This document shows positions 42,320-54,560 of a stretch of 64,000 nucleotides of DNA, one piece after another. How positions within the stretch are numbered: the first letter of the stretch is position 1; each line of letters starts with the position of its first letter. Made by a program: the position numbers and the translations under genes. The notes below the pieces were generated by a model that did no database searches, was not told where the DNA came from, and was given only the letters and a program-made list of their open reading frames with translations. The DNA is from Phytophthora sp. 'mugwort' (Eukaryota; Oomycota; Peronosporomycetes; Peronosporales; Peronosporaceae), in NCBI GenBank assembly GCA_033558025.1, contig JAUCEF010000016.1, forward strand, positions 3,658,001 through 3,722,000. The letters are read 5' to 3'.

Positions 42320-43630
42320 ATGACCTTGACGCGCGTCGTGGACGCCCGGACGCGTGATATTCACCGCTGGCTTGACTGGGTCGTCATGGATCGCTGGCCG
42401 TTCACCTTCGTGCAAAACCCAAGGGCCCGTGCCAACTCATCGCTGTCCCAGATCTCTGTGGAGACGCTGAAGCGCTATATCAAGCTCGGGTTCCAGCTGG
42501 CCGAGCAGCGCGTGGCCTTGAAGCTCCCTACGCAATTTGGACTCGTTCTCGACGGGTGGGGCGACTTGGGGCGCCACTACCTCGCCATCTTTGCGGTGTT
42601 CGACAGCGATGAAGCGGCCCTGGCCCGGCTCAAGACAGCTTCTATGATTATCTCGACTGCTCCGGCCGAGAGTACATCCTCTTGGCCTTCAGCCCTGTCG
42701 AAACTGAGGAGGATTTCAGTGCACAAAGCCAATTCGATTTCATCGCGGACACCCTATCGCGCTATAACAAGCCGTGGGAGTCTGTCACCTTTATGGAAGG
42801 CGACAATTATTCGGTAAACCAGTATATTGGTCGGCGCGAGGGCGCGATACCGCTGATCGGGTGAGCAAGCCACGATTTAATTTGGCTGTCAAGGATTTTA
42901 TCAAGCTGGAGGAGCCCGTCATCGCCAAGGTTCATGCGCTATTAAGGGTCGGGCCTTACTTCGCCGTGTCAGCAACAAGGCGCCTCTCATCCGCAATGAG
43001 ACCCGGTGGTCCAGCACGTTCGCCATGCTCGCTCGATACGTCGAGCCGGAGCCACCATCACGTCTCTTGGCCAAGGTACTCTTGTTGAGTACGACATCGC
43101 GCCGCTTTTGTTGCGCCGGTCCGATCTCGAGCGCGTCAAGACTTTGGTCTCCGATATGGCCAACCTTGAAAACGTCACAACGGCACTGCAAAAAACATCA
43201 CTGACCCTCTCTGGTGCGCGGCGACTGTTCGACCACATCATCAATGCGTACCCGCAACTCCAGGGCCGCCTCATTCCGTCTGCTAAGATCGTCAACTTCC
43301 CCGAGCTGAAGAGTGGGATCGTCAAGTTGCAGCGAGGTGCTGCACTTAAGGTGCAGAGAGGGCGGCGTGCCTGCCGTTCAAGCAGGGCATCCACGCGCCC
43401 CGCGGCCCGTGGAAGAAGAGCCGTCGTTAGTCATGGGCGCGTTCACCAAGCGCAAGGTGGCGAAGCCATCTCAGTACGTCAGCACGTCGTTCAAACCCCC
43501 TACATCCAACGAATGTGAGTGTTTTTTCTCGTCCGTGAAGCTCGTCTACACCGACCTGCGCAAGCGCCTCGACATCGTCTCGCTTGAGATGGTAATGTAC
43601 TTGATGTACAACCGCGAGCACTGAGACGTG
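42320..43630 (+). pseudogene. Decayed hAT-like transposase, plus strand
   Basis: The first 165-aa ORF contains RYIKLGFQLAEQRVALKLPT and FGLVLDGWGDLGRHYLAIFA (the hAT 'DGW' core). Fragments in other frames continue with FMEGDNYSVNQYIGRREG, then RFNLAVKDFIKLEEPVIAKV. The end is NECECFFSSVKLVYTDLRKR then SLEMVMYLMYNREH, the C-terminal hAT dimerisation block. At least three frameshifts (about 42640, 42870, 43020) disable it. It is the best preserved of the three hAT remnants. High GC and clean codons in places suggest a fairly recent death. Confidence 0.8.
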
Positions 43631-46600
43631 CATTCAGTCGATCAGGTGCGCTCTAAGAACGCCCGAGCGTAATGGGCGCTCATCGCGTTATATTTCAATC
43701 TTCTTCTGACGACTGAATTCATATATAACTCCGTACTCGGCATCACTGAAGATTCGATTAAACAAAAAAAACTGGTTGTTCTCTTTCATGCTTCGCCTTT
43801 TCAGAAGAGCTTCGCCAACTTTACAAAATGCCATATGTGTTTTGCATTTAGTGTGGCTGCACGGGATACTTCTTCAAGAAACGGAAAGAGCGAAATGTTT
43901 TTTTTCTATCCTGTTTGTGTACCTGTCACCGGTTCCCACGAACAACAGTACCAGCGAATTTGATAACAACTCGACGACTTCAGTATCTCGATCATCAGTT
44001 ACATGGATATCAGAATGCAAAGTTGAATCTGAGTCTGAACAAGCAATCCATCGCCGAAGGCTATCCATAGCCAATCCATTTATCGGCCACCCACGATGGA
44101 AGTGCGTCGTGCTCTAACAATGAGTCAGTTGGGTTCCATGTTGCGCTGCTAGAATTATGCAAGTCACTAATAATATCAATTGTTCCATCAAACATGTCGT
44201 TTTCGAGAAAACATTGAACGATTGTTCCAAATTATCACGACGTTGCGGAGCCCCTTTACCATAAAAGTCCTAACCGTAACAACGTTTCATACTTCCCTAG
44301 GTTCACATTGTAGTTGGTAGCAGAAGCTAATCGTCATCAGAATCCTTTTCTGTAGAACTTTCTTCCACCTACCTTTACCCATCAATTCAAGCAAGTTGAA
44401 GTACAAGTGCTGTTGCTCTCGCATGCACCACCATCCTCACTCATTATTCGACAACCACAGACTATTCCTTCAATAAGTACTGATATTGACCTATCTCCTC
44501 ACAATGCTCCCACGACGTCCACCCATCAGTGAAGATAAGACTACTATGCTTAAAAATGCAAACGGCTCAGAAGAAAAAGAAAATCACACCTCCTATCATT
44601 CCTGCTGACTACGTCTCACCTGCGAAGAAACGCCGTCAGGAACTCGATCAAACAACCAAGCAAGACATCGGCACTATATGTCATTGACCATTGCATTCAG
44701 CTGCCGTGTTTCTAATCGATGAACATTCTGAAACAGCTTCCGTTGCTGTTATGGGGACAAGTCAACTGCGTACAGTGCCGATACGCGGTCTGAAGTCCGT
44801 CTGGTCGTCGAGAACCAACTGCGGTCCTCGCGCCGGGGTGTGTCCGACTGACAGCACGCCCTACTTTATTTTCGTTTTCGTTTCATCCAACACTCCTCCT
44901 TTAGCTATCGACAAGTCCGTCTGCCGCTCTCGTACCTATAACCTTTGAGAATGCACCACCGACGCCTACCTAGCCACTACAGCTCACGCCTCGGGCGCCC
45001 GCCTTGTCGTGCAGCCGTCCATCGACTCGGACACTCACTGATGTCCTGCGCGGGTCACTCCTGGAAGTCCTCAGCGCGTTCGCTTTGTCCGTCTCGTTCG
45101 TTAGCTGTCGAGTTCGCTTCCGAGTCCGTTGGCTTTACGTGCAACCATCGTCCTCGTTCGTTCGTTCGTTCGCTTTGTTCGTCGATCCTCCAGCGGCGCT
45201 TAACGCCTGCCGGGATCGCTCGTTTCGTTCGGGGTCTGTCCGCCTGGCAGATTTGTTTTGTCCGCTCTCCCGCAAATTCGGTTGTGAGCTCGGTCGCGCC
45301 GCCGCTCACTTCGTTTGGCCTACGCTGGCGCACGCCAGCCCCGCACCCATCGCGCATCTTGCGCGATCGTCCCACTGACTGCCTTCTGGATACACTGCCA
45401 GCAATCGCCACGCGCCGCGATCTTTCTGCGGATCATTTCCTGGTTGCGTCGCCGGTGGTCATCCCGTGCCGCGTTCTTTCTTTCGGCGATCCTTCTGCTC
45501 GCTGCTGGCTGCTAGCGGGCTTACTGCGCAAGACACTCTGCCGCAACTCGTTCGTGTAGGTGTAAAACCTACATTCAACGTGGAATGCCCGAAACGAAAA
45601 CTCAATATATACACCCGCTTCTTATGGAAGTCCCACCACAAATATAACGACGGTAAAACCCCTGGGTGTCTACATATGTATGATGCTTCCAATGATTAAT
45701 CTTTGGAGGACCTACTCGCGGTAAGTACAACTCCTGCCATTCAATGTAACAGATTTGTTTACCCTTTCGCGATTGTCTATAGATCAGCAATGACGTTTAC
45801 GACGATGACAAGCGAAAGCTGACCGCGACCTCGCCACCATCAGCATTTGGGACGATTGGGTACACGATGGTACAATAAACTGTCCTAAGCCAGGCGACGT
45901 CGTCAAATTCAAACGCTTTACTGGCCTTCGGATGTACCAAGGTGATTTCCTCCTTCGACCCGTCCCGACGATATGGAATTCTACTTGTTTTACTCTATTT
46001 ACAAGCGTGGTGCGGTTGCCAACATCCAGCTGAAGTCTACTGGACCCAGCCACTTAAACTTCGAAACTTATTCACTTTCTATGCCGGCCTGTGCACTCTC
46101 CGGGAGCAGCGCCCCAGTTCGCCTATGATGCTCGACCGTAGTTTCCAATGTGGCGTGCAACTGTAGACAGCATTTACGATGCCCAAAACGCTTTTGCCAG
46201 CAATATAGAATAGTTAAATACTGGACGTCTTCGAGCTCTAGATATACTAGACCTCAACCGCCGACGGCTTCTTCACCGCTTATGACACGATCTGTGGGGA
46301 GAAGCCGTCGTTCAGATGGGATATACGGCAAATCGATCTCTTTACAGGAACTTCTATGTTGATGTGTAGCAGTAAGAGTGTTTCGAATCGTGGCCGCAGC
46401 TAGAATCGCGAGCTTACGTCGAGGAACGACTAGAAGTGAAAATACAGTGTCCTATTTCTATTTAGCTCCTTGTCTGCTCTTCTTCCGAGTCGTCGATCCC
46501 TATGCGCTTCATTGGAGACTGAGAGCTTCTACAACATGCAAAGAGAGCGGTCAATGGCAGTTAGCACTCAACTGCACCTTGTTCTCCGAGATTCTTGAGC

Positions 46601-46689
46601 CGCGTCCCTCTTTAGGAGGATGCGTTGCTCGGTCGCCCCTGTTTGGAGCTGCAAACCGGAGGCAAATCGCAACACGCCCTCCTCCGATC
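43631..46689. other. Gene-free stretch
   Basis: A basic fragment at about 44560-44680 (ADYVSPAKKRRQELDQTTKQ) may be decayed transposon protein, family unknown. A (GTTC)n microsatellite sits near 45150-45170 in a GC-rich patch (44945-45560) without domains. At 45541-45751 there is a TG...CA-like block with TATATA (minus strand) that could be an LTR of the copia element next door; I could not find its partner. Confidence 0.4.
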
Positions 46690-49600
46690 AAAGGTCGGAA
46701 CTTCAACTAATGGCAGTCAGCAGCTCCGTCAACATGCCAACTTGCGCGCGAAACTTCGTCAGGCTCTCCTTGGGCAGTGATTTGGTCAACATATCTGCCG
46801 GGTTGGTTTCACTTGAACCATTGCATATCTCGACCAGCCCTTTCACAGCTTAGTCACGCACGTAATTGACACTTAAGTTCAATATGACGCGCTTTGCGGT
46901 TGTATGTCGGAGCTGTTGCTAGCGAAATTGCAGCGCTGTTGCCCACGTCCATCGTCAAGGTAGAAGATACTCTATATCGCGGGAGTACTTCATCGAGCAT
47001 GTTTATATTTCCTCTGCCGTCCATTGTCGCTTCAGGAGGCAACACTACGCAGCTTTGGCTATTGATTGCGCAGTGATCGGTTGCCGCCTGGCGGCCCAGG
47101 CAACGGCACCACCTGCAATGGTCGGAGCCTATCCCGTCACGCCCATTCTGGTATCGGGATCATTCCCCCAGTCGGCGCCACAATAGACTCTGATGATAAT
47201 TCGGTTTGGCTTCGATTTATCCGTCGAGTCCCGCTGATTCAACCAGGGGTCGCAGCATTCGCTGAACAGACCCACAATGCTCTGGGTGGGGTTGTTGACG
47301 AAGCGACTCAGATATCCGACGGAAAATGCAATGACAGGTCTGGTACTTGTCGCGAAGTACATTAGGGAGCCGATGGCGCCTCGATAATCGAACGAAGGGT
47401 TCCTTCATCTGCTTGCTCGATCATTTGCTGAACTTTGCGTTCGTTACTGTGGGAGTTGCTGAAATGGGCTTCGCCAAACCCAACGAACTTCAAGACTACT
47501 CTTTCTTGGCGAATTCGGATTCCTTTATCATTTGCTTCACTTGCACACCGAGGAAGTTGTGCCCGTTCTGGAAACCTCCATTGCAGCGGACATTGACTTA
47601 TTGAACTCCATTGAATCTATGGCTAGTACAACAGCATCCACGTAAATCGGAATCAGCGCAAAACACCATCCTTGTAGTAGACATACTAACGCGGCTCTGT
47701 CTCCGTGTTTTCGAAGCCTCGTGACTTCAGCCACTTTTCGACCTCTTCATACCATTCAACACCGGACGGATGGAGACCGTACAGGGCTTAGTTCACGCGG
47801 CTGGCATTGCTATGCGGACAGGGAAACCGGGGACGCTGCGCACATACTGCTTGATCTTCAAGCCAGCATTCAGGTAAGCCGTGTTAATGTCTCCACTGTA
47901 CAGTGTCAATTCTAGCTTGGCAGCAATTGCTACTACCACTCGGAAGGTCATCATGTGACCCACGGGAGATAATGTGATTTCGTTGTCGACTCCAAACTGT
48001 TAAAATCACCACGACCGACCAAACGAGAGCGCCAACGATGGATATATCCAGTTTCGTTTATCTTTGCCCAGTAACTGTGGCCTGGCACGATATACGTCCA
48101 TCTCACCGATCAGCTCGAATACTCCTTTCTCAAAGATCTTTTCCATATCCTGCTCCACGCCTTGCCGCCACTGAGATTTTTAATGGTGAGCGTAATGCAC
48201 CACCATAAGTCCGTGGAATCTGCATATCCCTTATTTGCCATCTATCTTCGCGAGATTCATCAGGTTCTGCGTTAGATACTCGCTGCAGTAGCTAACATCT
48301 AGGTGGTATTCTTCGAAGCGTTGAGGTCGGCGACGTTCGGTCTCCGATCTCACACTTCATGCGCTTGGCTGTCCGGCGAGGTCACACCGTCAGTAGGCAC
48401 TTTGAACGTCCTGAAGCTCCGCCGCTAGCGGCGATCTGTGTATTCCCGTCACTTGCTCAGGAATCATACATGTGTCCAGGCCATTTCGGGCGTCAGCAGC
48501 TACAAGTTCGTCATTTCCAGTGTCCAGTCCTTCTGTATCAACATAGTGTCGATCAGCTTCGACGTCGGCATCAACGTTTCCAGGTATAGCGAGTCCTATT
48601 GGATCCTTCTTCTCCTCCTGGGTGTCCGTCGATTCACCATGGTCCTTTTCTTCACCATCTACTCCATCTAGTTCCTCCGAACCCTCGTCTTCCTTAATGT
48701 CGTTTTGTGCGTCGGGTAGGCATCCAAACGCATATGCATCTACGATATCGAGCCTACTCCAAGTCGGCAGTTTGGTCCAATCCTCAGGGTAGTGCTTTTG
48801 GGCGGGATCCTGCTCTTGGTCACTTGTGACTATGGTGCTTTTGTAACGAACTTCTTGTTCGCCCACTTCTTGGATTTCAGCGACTGGCAGCATGCTCACA
48901 TCGGCTGGTGCCCTTTCCGCCAGCTCATCTGCAGCGATTCTTTGGAATTGTCATCCGACGGAAGAACTTGAGCAGCAGTAGACCGACTATCTCGAATTTC
49001 GTCACGGTCGGTAGCTGTCACGTTCGATGCGGCCGGGAATGCCGTATACATCGGCATGTTCTCCCACTCCTCGGTTCCAATCTCGTACCCGATTAACCCT
49101 TCATCGTCTTGAGCAGCTGTGACCAGTGCCGTCTCCTTGAGAGCATCAACTTCTTGATTGTCGGAAGCTCGCTACACCTCTTCAAGTTCTTCATAGCCAG
49201 TGAGTTCACCGTCATCAGCTTCTTCTACAACTTGTGAAGTGAGATTCTCAGCATCTTCAGAAGGCTCCAGCTCCTCACCAGTGTGGTCTGATCTCGTTAA
49301 CCACTCAGAGACCGTATCTGCATAGCCAGCAGCGTAGCGATCCTTGTACATGATATCCTCGTTAATGGATGCGTTAAGGCAGTGCTACACGGTATGCTCT
49401 GTGAGGTAGATCTGGTGACCAGCTTGTCCCAATAAATACCGCACGAGGAAGCCGATTTTGCAATTGGCATCAGCTTTTTACGAGCAGATCACGGGCGCTT
49501 GTGCACGTATGCATTCGAACAAAAAGCTTAATGCTATACAAGTCCGGTTTCTTTCCATGCATCAGGCGGTAAGGCGTGCCCTTCGTCTTGCTGTGGTAGC

Positions 49601-50330
49601 TTCGATTGCGTAGGAAGGTTGCCATACTCAGTGCATAAATCTAGACGACTTGGGCAGTCCAGCCATGTGCAGGATCGATCTCATCATGTGCACCAGCGTT
49701 TGGTAAGCACGCTCACACGGATTCAAGTGCGAGCTCTCTGAAGCGTTCGGCAAAACCTCGATGCCACTGACCTTGTACCAGCTGTCCATCTCGGTATTCA
49801 CGGACCCGGCTCCGCCGTCTGAGATGACCTTCCGCACGGGGTTTCCAGCGAATTGACGTTCAGCCCAATCGATTTACTCCTTCATCTTAGCGTTGACGTC
49901 AGGTGAGTCCTTCGACTTCAGCGGATAGACTGTTGTGTATCTCGAGTACTCATCGGCCATGACGAGAATTGCCTTCTCGGAATGCACTTCCACGCTGTTG
50001 TGTGGAAACAGAAAGTCTACGAATAGCACTTGGTTCTTCCTGGCGTTGTGGCGTCCAGTTGGTCCAGTGGCGAAGGTTTCCGTTCCTTGCCCATGTGGCA
50101 GGCCTCACAGTCATCACAGACGCGCTACTGGAGCATCATGCTGTTCACTAGTCCGCGGCCAAAACTAATCTTTACATAGGTGCGGGGTAAAAATGGTGAG
50201 CTTTTCCTGCCATTGCTGAAGGTCCGCAGCGCCATCGACCGCAGTGATGTTCGCTCATACTGCCGCCGAAGCGGAAATCCCCACATAGGGTGTTTCCCCG
50301 ATCCGTCCTTGCCTTGCAGGAACGCGTTGT
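46690..50330 (-). pseudogene. Decayed Ty1/copia retrotransposon pol region
   Basis: In minus-strand order: a pre-integrase zinc-finger end, VCDDCEACHMGKE (about 50095-50135). Next, integrase pieces with VISDGGAGSVNTE and SSHLNPCERAYQTLVHMMRS (49628-49837), then an acidic linker ORF (48390-48899, EEDEGSEELDGVDGEE-type). Reverse transcriptase follows (ALIPIYVDAVVLAIDS near 47640), then [20 protein letters not shown] (47300-47365), and an RNase H end with DVGNSAAISLATA and RKARHIELK (46860-46970). The catalytic YxDD box reads YVDA. Many frameshifts and stops are present, and the LTRs were not identified with confidence. Confidence 0.8.
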
Positions 50331-51040
50331 GAGCAGAAAACGTGTACAGCCAGTACTTGCCTCTCTACGTCGAGGAGCTTCTCACCGTTCTTTCCAGATC
50401 TCGAGTTCATGGCCCATATATTCCATAGAGCTCGTCACAAACACAAATGCCTTTAGTTTGGTAGCGATGGAGAAACGACAACTAGAACAGCTCGTCGCAG
50501 CAGTACGATATTCTCGAAGCCGGAGGACAATGTTAACACCTGTGGAAAAAATTTCAGGTATATCGAGTTTTGAGCGCCCTACAAATTCAAGATAACCGGC
50601 TGGAATTTTCTGAAGTTAATTTCGTTTTTTTGTCTGCAGATGCACGGGGAGGGGGTAGAGAATGTATGTATCCGACATGTGCAGCATTTGCACTTGTTTT
50701 ATGCCATGGAAAACAAATCATGTGCCGCGGGGGCATTTGCTGCGAATCATCGCACGGGACAGGGCTTGCAGTCTGTAAACACCGTCTCGTCTGATGCATT
50801 GAAATTTTCAGTCAGCTGTATCTATAAGTTACAATTGGCTGAATATTTTGGCACCCATCAGCAACTGGCAACCACCACTCATTCCAGAATTCTGCGACGA
50901 GTGCAAGAGTCAAGAGGAAGCGGGGACATGACAGGCGACGGAGCCCCGCGCCGTACGCGCTCCGAGTCGTCACAGTATAGTACGTATATTTTGGTAAGCA
51001 TGCCGGTGTGTCTGACTGTACTAACAGGCCATTGTTGTGC
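50331..51040. other. Stretch between copia and piggyBac remnants
   Basis: No domain. An ORF starting near 50640 has a few Cys and His but no recognised pattern. Confidence 0.4.
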
Positions 51041-51510
51041 AGACTTCGATACCTCTGCAGCTAGGGCCGCTGCGCCTGGACGTCAGAATCCACCGCCATC
51101 GCCGACGGGAAAGAGCCAAAAGTATGAGGTGCGCAACCGTGAATTAGCGCAGCGAGTAAAAGAGATGGATGTTAGTTGGGTGCCGGTACAACAGATGCGA
51201 AGAAACCGACGCCTGACGAGAAGCTGATTCCAGCCGAGAAGCCGACTTTGATGACGGGGACTCAACGGAGACACTTGGAAAGAGTCACAGTGTGGAGTCA
51301 TCACGGTTGGATAACCCCACACAGGTCGCAGCCCCGACCGGAGCTCTGGCTTCTTCGCCGGCTCGTGAACTCCTCGAGCGGGATGTTGTGCGGTGCCAGG
51401 ACTTCCTCGAGGACGGTGTCACAATGGATGGCTTGTCCGGGGGCGACACGAAGAGCGACGGAGAGTTTGCCAACCTGATGACGAGCTTTATGCCAAAGCC
51501 AGGATCTTGA
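51041..51510 (+). pseudogene. Unassigned acidic coding fragment upstream of the piggyBac remnant
   Basis: With two frame changes the plus strand gives a continuous hydrophilic sequence: APGRQNPPPSPTGKSQKYEV then VRNRELAQRVKEMDVSW, then DFDDGDSTETLGKSHSVESS and VVRCQDFLEDGVTMDGLSGG, stopping at 51508-51510. A GTAAGG splice-donor-like site lies at 51550. It may be the N-terminal part of the piggyBac-like protein or an unrelated gene relic. I do not recognise a domain. Confidence 0.35.
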
Positions 51511-51811
51511 CGCTGCACGGAACATGAAGCAGAGGGGATGGAACTATGGTAAGGATAATTGGATATATTGTATTATTTATCGTGCTATCTGAGTGTGCTT
51601 GTGGCATGTAGATGTTGATGGCGATATTACATCAGCAAGCTAATACCCGGGTTTGTTTTATAAAGGCCCTTCCTTCCATCGCATGTCGGCTTCGAGAGAG
51701 CCGAGTCTCCTCTCTGAGTTTGTTTTCATTTTTATGCCTCCCGCGTTGTGGGAGGACGTATCCAAGAAAATTAACCGATATTAGGGTAAAAATATTGTAG
51801 CCCGAGCTACA

Positions 51812-52600
51812 AATGTGCAGACGGTGGAGAAGCGCAACAAGAATGACTCAGTACAACCTATAGAGCGGAAGAAAGACATACGCGACCGCTCGCGGAACGT
51901 GCCGCGCGTGGAGGCGCAAGTGTTAGTGGTGGTGCTTGGATTGATGATTGCGCGTATGCTGTATCCGCACAAGCGACGTCTAGCCTACTCCAAACGAAGG
52001 AGGTATCCCAAAAAGCACATTAGACGCTTTCATGCCTCTCAGCCGATTGAATAACATCATGTCGTCGTTGCACTTCAGCGACAACGCGGACCCGCGTGCG
52101 GAGAAGATCGCGCCTGGAAAATCCGGCCTGTGGTGGCCTTTTCGCAGTGGACGTTTCGTAGGGGGTACATTGTCCCGGCACCCTCAGTTTCGACGAAGGC
52201 TCGCGATCGTCATTCAACGGACGCATGTTTTATGAAAGATAAACCCCACAAGCGGGGCACGAAACTGTTTCTGACCTATGACGCAGTGACCGCCTACTGG
52301 CAGATGTACGCACTTCTAAATGTGTTCTTGTATATATATTACCGCGGAGCTTCGGCTTCGCGGTCTATTTTGATTTTGGCTAAGTCCACATGTATACTTA
52401 CTTGGCATACGTGGGAGCTATTTTTGCATTTAAAACATTTATGTTGTATAACATGCAGCCTTGGGGTATACTGTGACGTAAAGCAGCTCCTGGGACAGGG
52501 GCCGCAGACTATTAACGCCAAGTCGGGCCCGGGCCACGCACTCCCTTTTGACGAGCAGTCTGGTATTCCGACTGCAGCCCGTCGAGATCGTTAGAGATCT
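51812..52600 (+). pseudogene. Decayed piggyBac-like transposase
   Basis: IARMLYPHKRRLA, then AIPK-like and RRFHASQPIE, continuing in the next frame as MPLSRLNNIMSSLHFSDNAD (52032-52091). After a shift come IVPAPSVS and then MKDKPHKRGTKLFLTYDAVT (52232-52291). This follows the order of the oomycete piggyBac DDE domain, 'F..I...LHFSDN..R......W..RP......F..GY......FDE...R.......KDKPHKWGTKLF'. The FDE Asp region is preserved only out of frame. A GC-rich hairpin (52342-52363) lies in the damaged 3' part. No TTAA-flanked ends were identified. Confidence 0.75.
52342..52363. repeat. GC-rich hairpin
   Basis: CCGCGGAGC-TTCG-GCTTCGCGG has 9-bp arms with one mismatch and a TTCG loop. It may be a terminator-like or repeat-derived structure inside the piggyBac remnant. 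Confidence 0.5.
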
Positions 52601-53540
52601 CTCGGTCCACTTGGCCCTCTTCCTCCTCCATCGGAAGATGAGCTAAGGAGGCCCTTATCAGTGTAACTGATGTTCCCCAACTCTTCACGGCGTGGAGACC
52701 GGGAAGCAGCCCGTCTCTTACGGCTGACGTCCGAGGTTGCTGCTGCTGCCTTCGCGGGCAGACGCCTCAACGAGCGCCAAGTTCTTGACCGGAGAACGAG
52801 GTTTCTATTCGTCCTCCTTGAGTGAGCCAGGACCCCCCTGACGTCTTAGGCTCATCGCTATTGTCGCCATGGTGGCTGAACAGCGGGGTACGAAACAGGC
52901 TGATACCGGTATTGACTATCTCTCCCGCATGTACTTTCTGTGCGAGGGCCCTCGTCAGATTCTACCATGGAGCTCCTGATACACCGGTTCTACACAAATA
53001 ATCCCACTCTTTGAGACGGTATGCGTTAGCCATTTCAGTAGACAATTGTGTGAGACGCTCTTAAGTACGGTCGGAGATGTGACAACAATTCATCCATACA
53101 AAACTTAAGTATGGTCGGATAAGTGTCCTGTCAACTAGTTTTCTACGATTCTAAAACATAACCTTTTGATTGGCTGAAATCATTTGCAGTATTGTTTTAT
53201 GTTTGGCTAGGTTTTCATTCATAAATATGACACGCAACAAATGTTTGCGGTCCACTATGAGCTAGCAAAGAGATGGGATCGAATAATCATCAATGGGTGA
53301 TTATTAACTTGCGAGCAAAACCACGTGACAACGTCTCTACAATCAAGTCGGGTTATCATCCTTCAAAGAGACAACGTCATCTATAATACTAGTATATACA
53401 TGTATACAATCCAAGTATCGCGCACACATGTGGAGCATGACTGACTCACGAAAAATCGCACAGTAAACGTTTCAGCGGGTTACGATCGACAGCATGATAA
53501 ATGCACAAATGAATCATATGGTGTCCATTACTTATTTCAA
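52601..53540. other. Gene-free stretch upstream of transglutaminase C
   Basis: 52600-53200 shows nothing recognisable. 53255-53540 is homologous to 56353-56700 upstream of gene D (shared GAGCTAGCA, GTGATTATTAAC, TGCGAGCAA, GACAACGTCA), so the tandem duplication reaches at least this far. Confidence 0.55.
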
Positions 53541-53910
53541 AAGTTAACTTGGTTTACTGGGCGCTCGCTTCGCTCGCGATATGAAGATTCTACGCTCGGG
53601 TGCATGGAATGCTCGGCTCGCCGAGGAGCCCGTCGCTAGGCTGGCTCCGCGAATACCACGCGTCACCTCTTCGCAGGCGCTTCCGGGGGGTTGCTGCTAC
53701 TACGCTCCTCGCACCCGCCCGCCTCGGTTAGTACGCTGTGCACACACCGATTAGGTTGGTTGCACGCATAGAAATACATTTGTAATGATGTCACCCAGCC
53801 GATCGTTGTGCTTTTCACGGATTGACAATGTGCTTTTAATATAATTCTCTCGTCACGAGGTCACGATATATTCTGCTCCACTGTTACCCCCCCCCCCCCC
53901 CCAAGTTGAC
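53541..53910 (+). mobile_element. 362-bp insertion with flanking direct repeats in the transglutaminase C promoter (dispersed repeat, copy 3)
   Basis: The sequence between AAGTTAAC (53541-53548) and AAGTTGAC (53903-53910) interrupts the region shared by the C and D upstream sequences; D reads straight through at about 56690-56715. Its length (362 bp) equals that of copies 1 and 2, and it shares TGCTCGGCTCGCcGAGGA, GGCTcCGCgAATACC and the GCTCGC-TTC-GCTCGC-type hairpin with them. The near-identical 8-mers look like an old target-site duplication. A poly-C run (53887-53902) marks one end. It encodes no protein. Confidence 0.6.
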
Positions 53911-53940
53911 ATGAAGTCAATGGTGCTGAGGCGTCCTTCT

Positions 53941-54560
53941 ACAGTCGTCCTTGCTACTTGTTGAAGATGTTTGTCTAGCTAGATCGAGGTCATACGCCGT
54001 CGTCGTGTCACTAACTCTGCTAGGAGCGGCCTCGCCCCAGAAGGATCGGATGCTCGAGACGTGGGCAAACATATGCTGTCTACTCCTCTGACCCTCGTTA
54101 TCTCTATTCAGGCACTGAATAAACGCTGATTAAGCATCCTCGAAGAGCTGCCTCGTGCTTACTCAGCCAGTATATCGAGGCGTTCCCAGATGATCAAAGC
54201 TGCAAATTCGCAGAACCCCGAGGATGGTGTTGCTATCCTTGTCGCAGGAAGCACTGGTGTAGCTGGTGGGCGGAGACGACAAGTAGCTCATTCTTCCTTT
54301 TCCCTCTAAGCGAGAAGACCACCTGCCATAACCACAGCAGAGCACGATACCCTCAACCACCATGGTCTACAAACCCAGCGTTTGTCTCGTATCAGCTGTC
54401 GTCGCGTTAACTGCACTGCAAATGCAGTTTACCGTCGCTTCGCCGTTGAAGGACGACCTTTACACGTCATGTACTTCGTACAACATCGGCGACGACAACT
54501 TCCCAGGTCGCGGTAGTGAGATCGAGGACGACGGCACGTGCACTGTCATTGTGCCGAAGA
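53941..54560 (+). repeat. Segmental duplication, unit C: promoter and 5' coding part
   Basis: Nearly identical to 56737-57356. By eye there are four differences in about 415 nt upstream of the ATG and one in the first 198 coding nt (L33 versus P33). The offset is 2796 bp. Homology continues further upstream at lower identity. Confidence 0.85.
54286..54303 (+). promoter_or_regulatory. Initiator element of transglutaminase C
   Basis: GCTCATTCTTCCTTTTCC has the TCATTCT core and pyrimidine tract, 58-76 nt upstream of the ATG. It is identical to the element of gene D. Confidence 0.65.

Noticed and set aside
44945..45559. 204-aa Arg/Ser/Leu-rich plus-strand ORF
   Set aside because: Compositional artefact of GC-rich and (GTTC)n DNA; overlapping ORFs on both strands and no recognisable domain.
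45541..45751. Possible solo LTR (TG...CA with TATATA) next to the copia remnant
   Set aside because: No second copy found at the other end of the element, and no target duplication.
54163..54363. 66-aa minus-strand ORF, nearly identical at 56959-57159
   Set aside because: It lies wholly in the duplicated promoter; conservation reflects near-identical DNA, and it has no domain or initiator of its own.
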